This document shows, in pieces, positions 1-10,165 of a DNA stretch of 64,000 bases. The stretch covers positions 750,081 through 814,080 of the forward strand of contig CM030932.1 in the NCBI GenBank assembly GCA_018136815.1. The letters are read 5' to 3'. A model generated the notes under the pieces. That model was not told the DNA's origin. It worked only from the letters and a program-made list of their open reading frames with translations, and made no database searches. The DNA comes from Isochrysis galbana. Taxonomy: Eukaryota; Haptophyta; Isochrysidales; Isochrysidaceae. Within the stretch, counting starts at the first letter, position 1. Each line of letters opens with the position of its first letter. Position numbers and translations under genes: made by a program.

Positions 1-287
1 GGCATAAAAACAGAAGAACTACTACTGGGAGCCGCCAGCGCAATAAAATGAACAAAGGTCGCGTTCCGTCGAATATGGGACATCACTCAATTGAGCCATC
101 ATATGTCCATAGTCCGTTTACAAAAAAGTCGAATATCCTCGTCGTCTTCCTTTCTCCGTCATCCTCGGCGACTCTACCGTCAAAAGAGAACATTTCTAAT
201 ATCCTGATGTCATTAGAGTAGAGGCTTGAGCTTCGTTCGTGCGCGTGCCCGCTTCGTGGGCGTGCCCGTGCCCTTCCCCAGCCTCCC
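1..287. other. no gene recognised
   Basis: I see no convincing coding region or RNA gene here. Short open frames exist on both strands but show no family features. Confidence 0.4.
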
Positions 288-710
288 ATGGCCCCTAGCA
301 AGCCTGCCAACAAGCGCAAGCCGGCACGGGGGCACTACACAGTACATGCCCGCGACACCCGGGCCGAGGAGCGCGCGCGCGTAGTCGCAGATGTCCGGAA
401 GGCGGTTGCTCATTGTCGCACGCATAGCGTTGGCGCGAAGGCGGCTCTGGCTTCTGGGCTTTTCCCTCATGCCACGCGCGGAAAGGTCGAGTGGGGCCTG
501 AGGCGGCCTGCCGCCAATGATGACTCCACTCGGGACGCCAACCAACAGCGGCTCACAAATGCTGAGCGCTTGAAGTTGGCATCGTGGATCCTCACGCGCG
601 CTGACGCCCATGATACCCAGTCTCGGCATCAGATTTCTGTCAAGGTCCGCGAGATGCTCACAGAGAGGCACCGCTTCAATCGTATCAAAAATTTCAACCT
701 ACTTTTATAA
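288..710 (+). pseudogene. Transposase N-terminal helix-turn-helix fragment (pogo/CENP-B-like)
   Basis: ATG-started open frame of 140 residues. It is basic at the N-terminus. Residues about 90-130 (LTNAERLKLASWIL followed by a second helix-like stretch) resemble the second helix-turn-helix of CENP-B/pogo-type transposases, which usually has a 'L-T-x-x-E-x-x-L-x-x-W-I' opening. No DDE catalytic domain follows: the frame ends at 710 and runs into GC-rich repeat. I read it as the DNA-binding N-terminus of a broken DNA transposon. The assignment rests on one motif, so an unrelated algal protein is possible. Confidence 0.4.
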
Positions 711-900
711 GTGGGGGTCAATGGGGGCCTCGCGCCCCCCTCTCTCCATCGCGGACACCCCCCGGGTCGGGCCCGTACACTCAACCCCAGCCCCTGCCCT
801 CTGGCAGGGGCAGGGCACTCATCAATTCAGCCCAGACCCCTAGTGGGCGCGAGTCGCGAGCCGCACTCCCAGGCCCGCATGGGCCTGCTCTCGTACTGAC
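711..900. repeat. GC-rich dispersed repeat fragment
   Basis: It opens with a GGGGTC...GGGGGCCTCGCGCCCCCC block, then a CTCTCTCC tract. This layout resembles the starts of the better preserved copies at 15671 and 16382. A block reading 'AGTGGGCGCGAGTCGCGAGC' near 840 recurs almost unchanged near 11452. Family membership is suggestive only. Confidence 0.3.
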
Positions 901-909
901 TCCCCCCAC

Positions 910-1086
910 CGCAAAATTCGCCCTCGCCGCCGCGCGCGGACCCCGTCACCACTGCACCCGTGCCCAAGCCTTCCCAAGTATCTTCACCCGCTACCCAAGT
1001 CGATAGGCCGCCTACGGACGCGTGGGTTGCCAAGGATGGAGTCTCAGGAGCCTTACCCGGATCCTGGGAACAGTCCATCTCCACAG
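910..1086 (+). repeat. Left arm of 177-bp inverted repeat
   Basis: The reverse complement of this stretch recurs at 4445-4621 with the same length and only a few mismatches near the outer edge. The arms lie about 3.4 kb apart. The strand that reads GGAGATGGACTGTTCC is open in one frame in both copies, so a short coding segment may be duplicated. Confidence 0.85.
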
Positions 1087-2290
1087 GGATGCGGCGGGTT
1101 GGAATTATGGAGTGCAGTTGGTCACCAAGCGCAAGTGGGCAACAGAAGACTTAGTCGTTGAGGCCCCGGCAGGTGAATGCACGTTTGACGACTTGACGAC
1201 TGTGTCGACTTGACGAGGCTACAGACTCGGTCTTGTCTTCGCCCTCCGTGCGTCATGCGTCGTGCGTCAATCACCATGCCCGTAGTCAACCCCGAGGAAA
1301 GCTCCATGAGCTCCCCGCAAGAACCGCATTCCGCGCTAGCTGCCGGCGCGCCCTCGCAGGCAATCTCCAAGAGTGAGATCAGCCTTGCTCTGACAGCCTT
1401 CCGGGAGGGCGGGGTGGCAGCTACATAAGTGCGCGACTAGACATTTAGGCATGTCTAATGGACATTTCATGGGACATTTGGGTGCAAAATTTGGATGTCC
1501 CGAGACATTTTTTTGGGACATTTGGGCAGAAAAAACGGGACATAACCGCCTACCCCTAGGCGGCTGCTGACGAGGAAGAAGTGAAGAAGAGGAAGGCCGC
1601 GCGCCTCGAGCGCCATGTTCAGGAAGAGGAGCGTGAGCAGTCTCGTCGTGTAGCCTTCGAGGCATGCCGAACGAAATGTTCTTGTGAGATTGTTCCTTGT
1701 CCATGGGATTGCTGGATGGCTTTATGTTGTGTGAAAATTGTGGGAATCTGAAGAAAGGGTGGTGCAAGAAAAGAGACTGTGTGAGATGGCGTAAGAGTCC
1801 CATTCTTGTGCCGAGTGACGGCGTTGTGGAGTCTGAAAGTGATGCACGTGCCTCCGGCCTCGTTTTCGACATCAGGCCTTGTCCATGAGGCGCCTGTTCC
1901 CGTGTATGTGCACAAGTAAGATGTCACTGTGAATCACATCTTCAACCAATACGAAAAATAAGCACACGCCGGCGATGGAAATCACAAGAGGCAACTTTCA
2001 TTAGGTTGCAACTACCACTAGATGTCGAGGGTTCAAATTTTATTTCCACCAGAAGAAATGGGGCATGTCCATGAAGCTCAAGCCTCTATGATAATCTACT
2101 CCTACCACTAACTAGCAACTGCCTGCAACAACTCGCTGTAGGCCAGTAAGTAAGAGTTAAAATCGTCCGCTTTCCACTCGCTACAATCTGCGGCGGAGCA
2201 AGGAGGCGGTGTGCGGCGGCTGGCGGGAGCGAGAGGGGGGAGGGGTCGCAGTGTGCAGCTCTCTCTCTGGCGGCAGTGGTGGGAGCCCTG
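1087..2290. other. no gene recognised; GGGACATTT-rich patch
   Basis: Nothing here resembles a known gene. Between about 1440 and 1545 the motif GGGACATTT or close variants occurs four to five times at irregular spacing. The remainder has no obvious structure. Confidence 0.4.
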
Positions 2291-3001
2291 ATGATAACGG
2301 TGGATGTTGGCTCGACACCTGCTCCCCTGCGAGTCCGCACAGCCCCTGAGCGCGTCGCGGCGCTCTGTGCAGTGCTCACGCTGGCCGGAGTTGCGGGTAG
2401 CGCCGTCCTGTCCACCAGCACTATAAGGCCACAGGCTGTGCGGGCGGGGCAAGAGACGGTGCCGGGTGAAAAGAAGTTCACTGTGATGCCCTTGCGCTTC
2501 GGGGTCAACCCTTCCATCACCACCTCGGGCTCGAGCATCACCATGTCGCCTGACATTGCCGTCGAAGGCGGCTTCATTGGATGGGAGGGAGAGACATATG
2601 GAGAGGATTACAGCGACTCGAATGTGGCGGGGCCGGGCGATATTGGCGAGAATGGCGCGCAAGTGCAGGGGGAAGTACTTGCTGTCAACGAGAAGCCGCT
2701 AGGAGAGACCGCGGCATTGATGGGCAGCGGTATCGCCGCCACTGCAGGGATGGTTGATCACGCCACGGCGAGCGCAATTATTAACACTTGGGAAGCCCCG
2801 GGCCGGTTTGTCGGAGCAGAGCTGTGGGCGGCGGGCGCCGCTGCTGACCTGGCCAAGAACGCGCTGACATCTCCCGAAAATCCGCTGCCGCCCATGCCCG
2901 CATCACCTCCTTTGCCACCAGGAACGCCACCATCTCCTCCGATGCTGCCCCCAGCAAGTCCACCACCAGCGACTCCGGGCCACTGGTGGTGGCGTGCTTG
3001 A
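2291..3001 (+). CDS. Hypothetical membrane-anchored protein with proline-rich C-terminus
   Basis: Function not recognised. From the first in-frame ATG the frame gives 236 residues. Residues about 22-42 (VAALCAVLTLAGVAGSAVL) form one likely membrane segment or signal anchor. The middle is acidic and glycine-rich. The last 40 residues are a run of PPLPPGTPPSPP-type repeats, as in extracellular wall glycoproteins of algae, and the protein ends in HWWWRA. Codon use is typical of host genes here. It could be a single-exon gene, one exon of a larger gene, or a chance frame. Confidence 0.4.
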   Translation: MITVDVGSTPAPLRVRTAPERVAALCAVLTLAGVAGSAVLSTSTIRPQAVRAGQETVPGEKKFTVMPLRFGVNPSITTSGSSITMSPDIAVEGGFIGWEGETYGEDYSDSNVAGPGDIGENGAQVQGEVLAVNEKPLGETAALMGSGIAATAGMVDHATASAIINTWEAPGRFVGAELWAAGAAADLAKNALTSPENPLPPMPASPPLPPGTPPSPPMLPPASPPPATPGHWWWRA

Positions 3002-3317
3002 GTGCTTCCCCCCCCCGATTGGTCCAGGAGTGGGACGGAAGAAGGATAGCATAGGATGATGGGAGATAGGATAATCCAGGAAAGGAGGGAGGCTTCAGAC
3101 TGCCATGACCATATCCATAGCGCGGGCTGCACGCGCTTGTGCAAGTCATGGGACATATGTGTATTTAAGTGCGTGTTGTACAGCTATACGATGATATTGA
3201 GCAGCCCAATTCACCCCGCCGACGCCCCCCGCGAGCGATACTACGTGACGTGGGTGCTGTGTTTGCAATGTCGTTGCTGGATGCTTACACTTGCAAGTAC
3301 GCAAGTACTAGTTGTCG

Positions 3318-3336
3318 CTAGGGCGGTCAAGCAGGG
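3318..3336 (+). repeat. Dispersed terminal-like motif CTAGGGCGGTCAARCAGG, copy 1
   Basis: This short motif recurs at 9721-9764 (minus), 37668-37700 (plus), 44091-44118 (minus) and 52576-52616 (plus). It is usually followed by a GGGCTTTT-containing stretch. It looks like the terminus of a transposon family, but no matched element has been delimited. Confidence 0.6.
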
Positions 3337-3349
3337 ACATTTTTATAGG

Positions 3350-3415
3350 CCGGTCACTCATGCTTTTTATAACAACTATTTTCCAGTCCTCCTGGGTGTC
3401 CAAGGATTTGGCAAG
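3350..3415 (+). repeat. Dispersed repeat, copy 1 (partner at 32533)
   Basis: The stretch running from GGTCACTCATGCTTTTT to CCTCCTGGGTGTCCAAGGAT is found again at about 32533-32605 in the same orientation, with small differences. Confidence 0.65.
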
Positions 3416-4112
3416 TCCGTAAGTTTTGTTTCTAAACCCCCCAAATTTTGTTGTCAAAATTTGAGGGTCGGGCACTTAAATTTCGATCAAAATATGCGAA
3501 TGCCGCGAAAGCGCGGCGACACTTGAAAAAGACGCGAGAAGAGGGGGCCGAGACCCCCCAGGGGCACGAAGTGTCACGAGCAACAGGCGTTTACGTTTGT
3601 TTTGCCACTGGAACACCACACCAGCAGGTCTGCCCCAGCCCACCCCCTGCACTTGGCCCGTTGTAGTGCACGCGGCCCCCCCCCCGATACCAAAGACAAA
3701 GGAATGAAGGGGGTAGTGTAAGGGAGTGAGTAAACTGGGGTATAGGCGATGTCGTTAGTGAGTACCGTGAGTACGTGGACCCGTATAGCTAGCATGAGTA
3801 GCCCGAATCTTCAGATGTTTTATTATTAAATTTCGATCAAAATTTAATAGTTTTAGGAGTCTTCATAAATAACTCGTAACTCGTAACTTTATCACGCGCG
3901 GTAACCTTATATAAGAGAGGCCTTGCCCCCCCAGCCCCGGGGGGGCGAGACCTCCCCCCCCCTCCCCTTGCCCCCCCCCCCCGTTCCCTTATCTGCCACA
4001 CCCCCTCCGTCCCCAACTGCGGGACCACACACCACACACCCAACCCACGGACGACGCGACCCAAACACAAGTTCTTCGCCGATGCGACGTCCATTGAAAC
4101 GACTCATCAAAG
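3416..4112. other. no gene recognised
   Basis: AT-rich and C-tract-rich sequence with no coding region I can support. Poly-C runs lie near 3950-3982. Confidence 0.4.
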
Positions 4113-4435
4113 ATGCTTGAAGATGGTCCGAAAGAGCTTGCTGTTGTGAATCTGCATACATTCATCCGTAGCAAAGCAAAGACCCGTTCACAAGACGCCG
4201 AGTTGGGAGACATTGCGAAAGCGCGGCTTCACCTCTCTTTCTCGCTCCAGCCCCTTATACGATTCGGACAACAAAGGCAACCTCAATCCCAGCGCGGAAC
4301 TCCTATCCTTGGCCTCAAGATTGGGAGTAGAGTACATGGTCAAGTCTATTTGAACCGGAAGGGAGACAGGGAGACTACCACGAAGTTAAGCTCAACGTAA
4401 TGGGAGAACCCCATATCTACGAACGGATCAGCCCG
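4113..4435 (+). pseudogene. Frameshifted copy of an unknown small element-encoded protein
   Basis: An ATG-started frame reads through DAELGDI and QVYLNRKGD. Then an apparent 8-bp duplication (GGGAGACA/GGGAGACT near 4364) shifts the frame. The next frame continues with DYHEVKLNVMGEPHIYERI. The same protein is found on the minus strand at 46202-46508. Function unknown; it is probably a product of a mobile element because it is dispersed and broken. The copy stops just before the inverted-repeat arm at 4445. Confidence 0.6.
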
Positions 4436-4444
4436 CAGCTATTA

Positions 4445-4621
4445 CTGTGGAGATGGACTGTTCCCAGGATCCGGGTAAGGCTCCTGAGACTCCATCCTTG
4501 GCAACCCACGCGTCCGTAGGCGGCCTATCAACTTGGGTAGCGGGTGAAGATACTTGGGAAGGCTTGGGCACGGGTGCAGTGGTGACGGGGTCCGCGCGCG
4601 GCGGCGAGGGCGGATTTGGCG
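4445..4621 (-). repeat. Right arm of 177-bp inverted repeat
   Basis: Reverse complement of 910-1086. Both arms contain the 20-mer GGCAACCCACGCGTCCGTAG or its complement, and they align without gaps. Confidence 0.85.
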
Positions 4622-5869
4622 GTGCAGAAGGCGGTGGTGGGTCCATAGGAACAGATTGGATCAATCTCTAGTGGGTGATTTCTAGCGAGAGACCACACAC
4701 AACTCAGTAGGGGCTCAAGGGTACGAGGGGTCACGGCATGGCTTCGATCGCAGAGCGCTACGACGGTTGCTGGGTGCGTACGAAGACACGCCACACCACT
4801 TTCTAACATAAACAAGGGCAACACGTAATAAACACGGGAGCGAATGCCACGGTGGGTCAACAGAGAGAGCAAAGAAGGAACCAATTGGCCAGAAGAGAAC
4901 TCGTCGTCTCGTCGTCCTAGAGAAGGATTGCACACAGAAAAGGCGCGAAAGGGATTCATCCATGCTTAGTGAAGATCCTACAAGATTCATCGGCGAATAG
5001 CGTCTCAACGCGAGCACAGCGGCGTGCACTTTACCTATAGCTTTTCGTAGCTTAGCCATGGAGTAGCTGGTAGACTTAAAAAGTCTAGAAGCTTACAGAG
5101 GTGTTAGACTTACAGAGTCTAGATGCTTGAGGTTCTTGAGGGTGTACTTTAGCAAGCAAGATGCTCGCTACTTCCTTGGTCTTCATCGACACGTGCTTAC
5201 TACTCCCTTGATCTCCATGCCTGGGTGATCAGTCCAGAGCTAGAGCATATTATTCATATTCCGAGTAGAAAGAAGCCTGTAGAAGCTGCTTGGCCACGTG
5301 GGTATAATGGTAGACCAACATTGAATGAAGTGTAGTGATTGATAGAAGCGTGGAGACGTCGTAGACGTAGAGATAGACATAAGAACGAAGATTGATGATT
5401 TACCATCGCGGTTTTAACGGTAGAGCGGAAAATAGCGAAATAGCCTGCAGAGGCTCGCGAATGCGACACCCCCCGACTAAGATCGAAACATCCCCTGATG
5501 TTGAGCGGTCGGACGGACGGTACGTTCGATAACCCTATCATCGAGAGAAGTGGGGCGTTGCGGTTCCTCACCTTTGCGTGCCAGCCCCTGTGACCACTGT
5601 TGAATGGCGCGAAGGCTCTGGCGAGTGCACATCACCGCCACGGGTATCTGCCCCTGCGTCCGCCGCTTCCTCCATCCCCTTCCCTCCTCCTCCTCGCAGT
5701 CAGCCAGTGGTCTGTCGGTCTCAGTGTCGCTGTTCCTCCTCCCCTCTCCCGCCAGCGGAGCACGATCCTTTGTCCACGTTATACCGGTGGTGGGCCCTCT
5801 CATGCACGGACCACCTTAAAACTCCCGCCTCGGGTAGTACAATATAACTTTGCAAGTACATAGTACATA
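4622..5869. other. no gene recognised
   Basis: No supported gene. The phrase GCGAATGCGACACC near 5457 recurs near 57722, and a variant lies near 11918, so fragments of a dispersed element are likely present. Near 5065-5125 the phrase AGACTTA(A/C)A...AGTCTAGA(A/T)GCTT occurs twice. Confidence 0.4.
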
Positions 5870-6480
5870 CTACCTCCGTTCCAAAACTGAAAAAAAATTC
5901 AGTTTTCTTTTCACAGCTCCCCAAAACTTGAAATAAATAAACCGCAACTTCAATGGGGGGGTTGCCGGTACATGCTGGCTTAATGGGGTGAGGAGGGGGG
6001 GGCTCAGCACTCGAAACACGATTGAAATAGGCAGTTTTTCAATGTGGACTGGGTGTGCAAATCGGCTGACGCGAACGATTGGCGCGAAAGCTCTTGGCCC
6101 GTGGCATTCGCGGCCGCATGGCGCGGCTGAAGGTGGTGGAGCCGCCGCAGCGCGGCGCTCGCACTGGGGGCGAGTATGAGTGGCAAGGCAAGGGGCGCAA
6201 GAAGAGGAGCTCAACCACCAACAGTCCTCCCGATGGAAACCATCACGCCTTGCGCCTTGCCGCATCGTCGTGACGTTGCTTCTGACAGTAAATAGAGTGC
6301 CCGTTTTTGACACGTTGTGGGGCGCTTTAGATTTTCGTTAACATCCTCAACGAAAACACGTTGTTAAGCCAGCATGTACCCTCCCCACACCCCGGCCTTC
6401 CATCTAGTGCCTCCTCTTCTCTAGGCGCCGCCCTCGCTTCCCAAATGCTCTCTCACATCTCAGTTTTGGAACGGAGGTAG
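5870..6480. mobile_element. Stowaway-like MITE (Tc1/mariner type), 611 bp
   Basis: The ends are perfect inverted repeats of 21 bp starting CTACCTCCGTTCCAAAACTG. TA dinucleotides flank both sides (5868-5869 and 6481-6482), as expected for Tc1/mariner target duplication. The TIR closely resembles the CTCCCTCCGTTCC ends of plant Stowaway elements. A second inner inverted match, GTACATGCTGGCTTAA, lies near 5970 and is complemented near 6366-6381, so the arms continue imperfectly inward. No transposase is present inside. The element is non-autonomous. Confidence 0.85.
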
Positions 6481-6544
6481 TATGAGTACCTCGGATTGCA
6501 CAAGAATAGCTAAACTCTTCCTCACCGGCCCGCCGCGGAGCGTG

Positions 6545-7180
6545 ATGGTGGCGGGCACTCGCGCCTCGCTCGTCGTGCCGCTCGTGCTGCTGCTCGCCTG
6601 CGGAGGGAGTAGCCACCCCGTGAGGGAGGACGAAATCAGCCCAGGCCCACCGCCCAGGCGGTGGTCAATCCCACTTGTCGTCGGCCTGGTGTGCCTCGCT
6701 GTCGCGGCGTGGCTCTGGTGGAATGACCCAGTGGCGTTCGAGGACACTGCACGGCAAGAGGGGGCTGTGGGTGAGGAGGTACAGCCTGGCTCTCATCGGG
6801 GATGGAATCGTTCGGTTAAGCCTGAACCCGGGCAAGAGCTTGGGCCTGTCGCAGCAGTACGCACACAAATCTCCCGTGAGCGGCCATGGTCAATGGCTGC
6901 CGCCGAGCAACCGTGGTATGCGAGCAAGGAGTGGTACACTGGGGCCAGGACAAGCAACGTGGGTGAGGATGACTGGGGGGGTGATCTGGCCGCCGCTTGT
7001 AGCTTTCGAAATGCGAGCATGACCAGCTGCTCTAGCAACGCAACGAGCTGGAGGGCTGAGCTTGAGAGAGGCTGTGGGCGTACAGGCAGGGCATTGGCAT
7101 GCACATCCAGCGCTAGCCATCCCACACTAGCCGCCGCAACAGCAACCCAGGAGGACACTGGTGTTTCCTATGAGATCTGA
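6545..7180 (+). CDS. Hypothetical single-pass membrane protein
   Basis: Function not recognised. The ATG at 6545 opens a 211-residue frame. Residues 1-20 (VAGTRASLVVPLVLLLACGG) look like a signal peptide. Residues about 41-58 (WSIPLVVGLVCLAVAAWLWW) look like a membrane helix. The rest is hydrophilic, with several cysteines and no recognisable domain. An earlier in-frame ATG at 6482 lies on the edge of the MITE and would add 21 residues in front of the signal, which makes it the less likely start. The 5' flank, and perhaps the promoter, is therefore supplied by the MITE. Chance frame remains possible. Confidence 0.4.
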   Translation: MVAGTRASLVVPLVLLLACGGSSHPVREDEISPGPPPRRWSIPLVVGLVCLAVAAWLWWNDPVAFEDTARQEGAVGEEVQPGSHRGWNRSVKPEPGQELGPVAAVRTQISRERPWSMAAAEQPWYASKEWYTGARTSNVGEDDWGGDLAAACSFRNASMTSCSSNATSWRAELERGCGRTGRALACTSSASHPTLAAATATQEDTGVSYEI

Positions 7181-9720
7181 TAGATTATGGGGCCCTGGGC
7201 CGGGATGGCGATGGGCGGCCATGCGGTGGGGGCGGACATCATGACGAAATGGAGGCGATACGACACATGAACATGACTCATGGATAGTGTGTCATGGTCA
7301 TGGAAACATGGGACGCATCGGAGCGAGCGCCCTATCTATATCTCTCAGGTAGCCACTGACCATTTCCGACGCCAGCAGTAGCATAAGCGTAGTGATAGCA
7401 TAGATTCATAGTTGTGTAAGTCTTGTGAACCATGTATGTGGCCATCCATCTTGCACCTTGTACGTGGCCAAGAATGGAGGTGCGAGGTGATGCTCGGTGT
7501 TCCGTCAAAAGTGGGACAGAATTAAATATCCAACTGGGAATATGGGCCTCTTTACTGAGCCACTGACCGATCCTGCACGCAGACGCGGGTGAAGATGCCC
7601 CTGCAGAGACTCCGGCCAAGGGTGGGGGCCGTCGTGCGGGTCATGCATCATGCGAGCGCCCCAAGTTGCAACATGCAACTATGACCATGGCCGTTGGCTC
7701 GGCTTGTTCAGAGCTCGAAGGCTCAGCGTTCCGCACTCCCAGTGTTGGGGGAGGTCTGCAACAACAAACGGCCCAAATGCCGATGCTGATCATGCGATCA
7801 TGCACAACGTACGGAGACCTACTGTTGACGAATTGTGCTGAAGATCCACTGGGTCAGAGGGCATTGGCACTGAGGACTGAGGAAGGAGGGAAGCCGGCGG
7901 TTGGCGCGGCGGTGTCGACGGACGCCGCGTCGGCTCCGCGGTCTACGGCTCTCCTTGTGACTTCGTGTCAAGTATTGCCAAGACCTTGGAGTGGGCCTTG
8001 GCTGCGTGAGCTCCGCGTGCCAGGAGCGCTTCTATTGCGCTATCGCGCGTCATTGGCAGTATGGGTTGATTCCCAATACCGCCTGCCAAGCCCACCACCC
8101 AGCGGCAGAAGATGATTTCTGCTCTGGGTGGTGTTCCCGCTAGATGCGCTGTGAGGCGCTCTGGCTCTGGCAGGATCTTGGGCTTTCTTGCTCGCCGTGG
8201 CGTAGAGCGCCACGACGAAGCCCGTCATGAGGCCGCCCACGGGTCTCGCCTCATCGATCAGCGCCAGATCTGGCACTGTCAGAGGGAGGATGGCCGCGTA
8301 GGCAGCCTCAACACGGAGGCTCGTCACAGTGTGAGATTCTGGTGCCAAAAGGTGACAATAAGGGCTCGCTCCAGCGGCTATCTCCCCGGGTGACGGGGAC
8401 TTAGCCGCTGCAGCGGCCGCGGAGGCCCGCCGCGCGCCGCTCCCCTCCCCCCCCCTTCCCCCACTCCTCTCTGGCAGCCCAGCTTGCCACAGGGGGGTGC
8501 TTGCGCGGCCAACACCAAAGGTAAGTCCCCCCCACGCTGCCTGCCGCGATGTGCCCCTTCACGCTCGCCGCGCTCGCCTCCAGGTCGTTCTCGCACTCCC
8601 CCCTTCGCAGCGCGCAGACGAGCGCCAGAAGCCAGGTGCGAGCAGCGCGCGCGCAGCGCGAGCCCCCCGCCCGGCCTTGGCTTGGGTATGCCATACCCAG
8701 CACCTGACCCCGCCCCAGCCCACACCCGCCTCGCAGCAAGCAGCAAGCTTCCCTGGCTGAAAAGTTAGAGTTGGCGTCTCTCTCGGCAGGCGCGGCCGGT
8801 CAGCAGATCGGCTACAGGGCTCGAAGGGGTCGAATTGGGGGGGCAGTGCGCGTGTGTATTCGTAAGATATGTGTATGGACTGTCTGTGCGCCGCATGGCG
8901 ACGCGCAGGCAGTCCATATGTGCGCGTCTAGAGCCTGATTTGTAGTGTTTGTGGCATGTTTGAAAGGGCGCTGGGGGCACCATTCGTAACATAATTTAAT
9001 GATATGTTTATGAGAATAAATCTATCTATCGTAGAGTTGTCAAATCATTTGTCGGTGAACGATAGAGAACTTACGTTTCCCGGTCGCTGCATTTCAGTTG
9101 TTTCGCCATGCCCTCACCCTCTCTAATCCTCCCCCGATAGAATTCTCCTCTCCCGCCTCGCCTCTCGCGGCTGTCTCCCCGGGTGCCGGGGACTTGTCTG
9201 CTTGAGCCCAGTTCCTTATTGTCCCCCAGCGGGACTTTTTCTCACACTGTGCAGCCACGAGTGGACGGCCGCGCCGGTGAGCTGAACCTAGTTCTCGATG
9301 CCGAGTTCGAGAGAGGGCGAATCCTGCGAGGGGCGGGTCGGGATGGTCGGGGTGGGGCCTCTGGTAGCCAGGGTAGCCGCGTGCGCGCGCTGTGATGTGC
9401 TGATGTGCTGGGTGGGCTGCGCGGGCAATGATGTCAGAGGGTCAGGGGGTGGTCGGACTGTCGGCAGCCCGACACGGCGCTGCATCGGGCGGGAATCAAA
9501 TGCCGAATGTAGCTTAGATATAAAGGAACCGATGCCCCCGCGGGCGCGACCGCCAATTCTTTACGGGTAGAGCGTGAGCGCGCGTGACGGAGGGGGCGAG
9601 AGGGGGGGGCGAATCGCACCATTTCTTGGCAAAAATTTTCGTAGCGTCAGGTAGCCCCCCCGGGAGTTTTTTTATTGGGAATCGCGCCACGGTCAAAAAC
9701 AAAAAATGCAGCCCAACCCT
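7181..9720. other. no gene recognised
   Basis: Several open frames overlap here, none with family features. A minus-strand frame around 8190-8345 has a hydrophobic LMTGFVVALYATASKKAQDP stretch and could be a lone exon of a membrane protein, but no partner exon was found. The phrase CTCCCCGGGTGNCGGGGACTT occurs at 8382 and 9175. Poly-C and poly-G tracts are common. Confidence 0.35.
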
Positions 9721-9764
9721 TACTAGTCGTTGAAAAGCCCCTGTTTCCTGTTTGACCGCCCTAG
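9721..9764 (-). repeat. Dispersed terminal-like motif CTAGGGCGGTCAAACAGG, copy 2
   Basis: Minus-strand copy of the motif first seen at 3318. It carries a small internal duplication of AACAGG and then the GGGGCTTTTCAAC continuation. Confidence 0.65.
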
Positions 9765-9794
9765 AAGGAGTAGCAGAGTAGCAGTGTAGTAGTA

Positions 9795-10062
9795 CGTAGC
9801 CGGCACCGGCACCTTCACCTTCACCTTCACCTGCAAAGATTTTTAAAAGTAGGACAGTACCGTATTAACGTATTCATAGGAAAGAGAAAACAGCGCAACT
9901 CATGGTGAGTGGGTATGAGTATAATGTCGGTGTTCTCCCAGATGTGGGCAGTGTGCTTAGTAGCAGTAGCCGGCACCTTCAAAGATTTTGTTTAAGAGTA
10001 GAACAGCAACGTAGTAATACTCTAGTAACGTATTCGTAGGAAAGAGGAAGCAGCGCGACTCT
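9795..10062 (+). repeat. Two degenerate ~100-bp direct repeats upstream of the FKBP gene
   Basis: About 9795-9900 and 9966-10062 share the order GTAGC...CCGGCACCTTC, CAAAGATTTT, AGTAG(G)ACAG, CGTATTC(A/G)TAGGAAAGAG, then CAGCGCRACTC. The second copy ends about 100 bp before the start codon, in the likely promoter or leader. Confidence 0.55.
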
Positions 10063-10165
10063 CTCGGCCGACAAGCCGCCGCGCCTCCATCCCTCTCTCC
10101 TTCTCTCCCTCCCTCCCTCCCTCCCTCCTTATCTCCCCCTCCCCTGTCCACTCCTTCTCGTGCGC

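Noticed and set aside
2000-2050. GGGTTCAAAT considered as a tRNA T-loop
   Set aside because: The flanking bases cannot form a T-stem or acceptor stem; no tRNA was found in the window.
7332-8348. Several 90-150-residue frames on both strands
   Set aside because: None has a convincing start, domain or splice partner; one hydrophobic stretch is noted in the features only.
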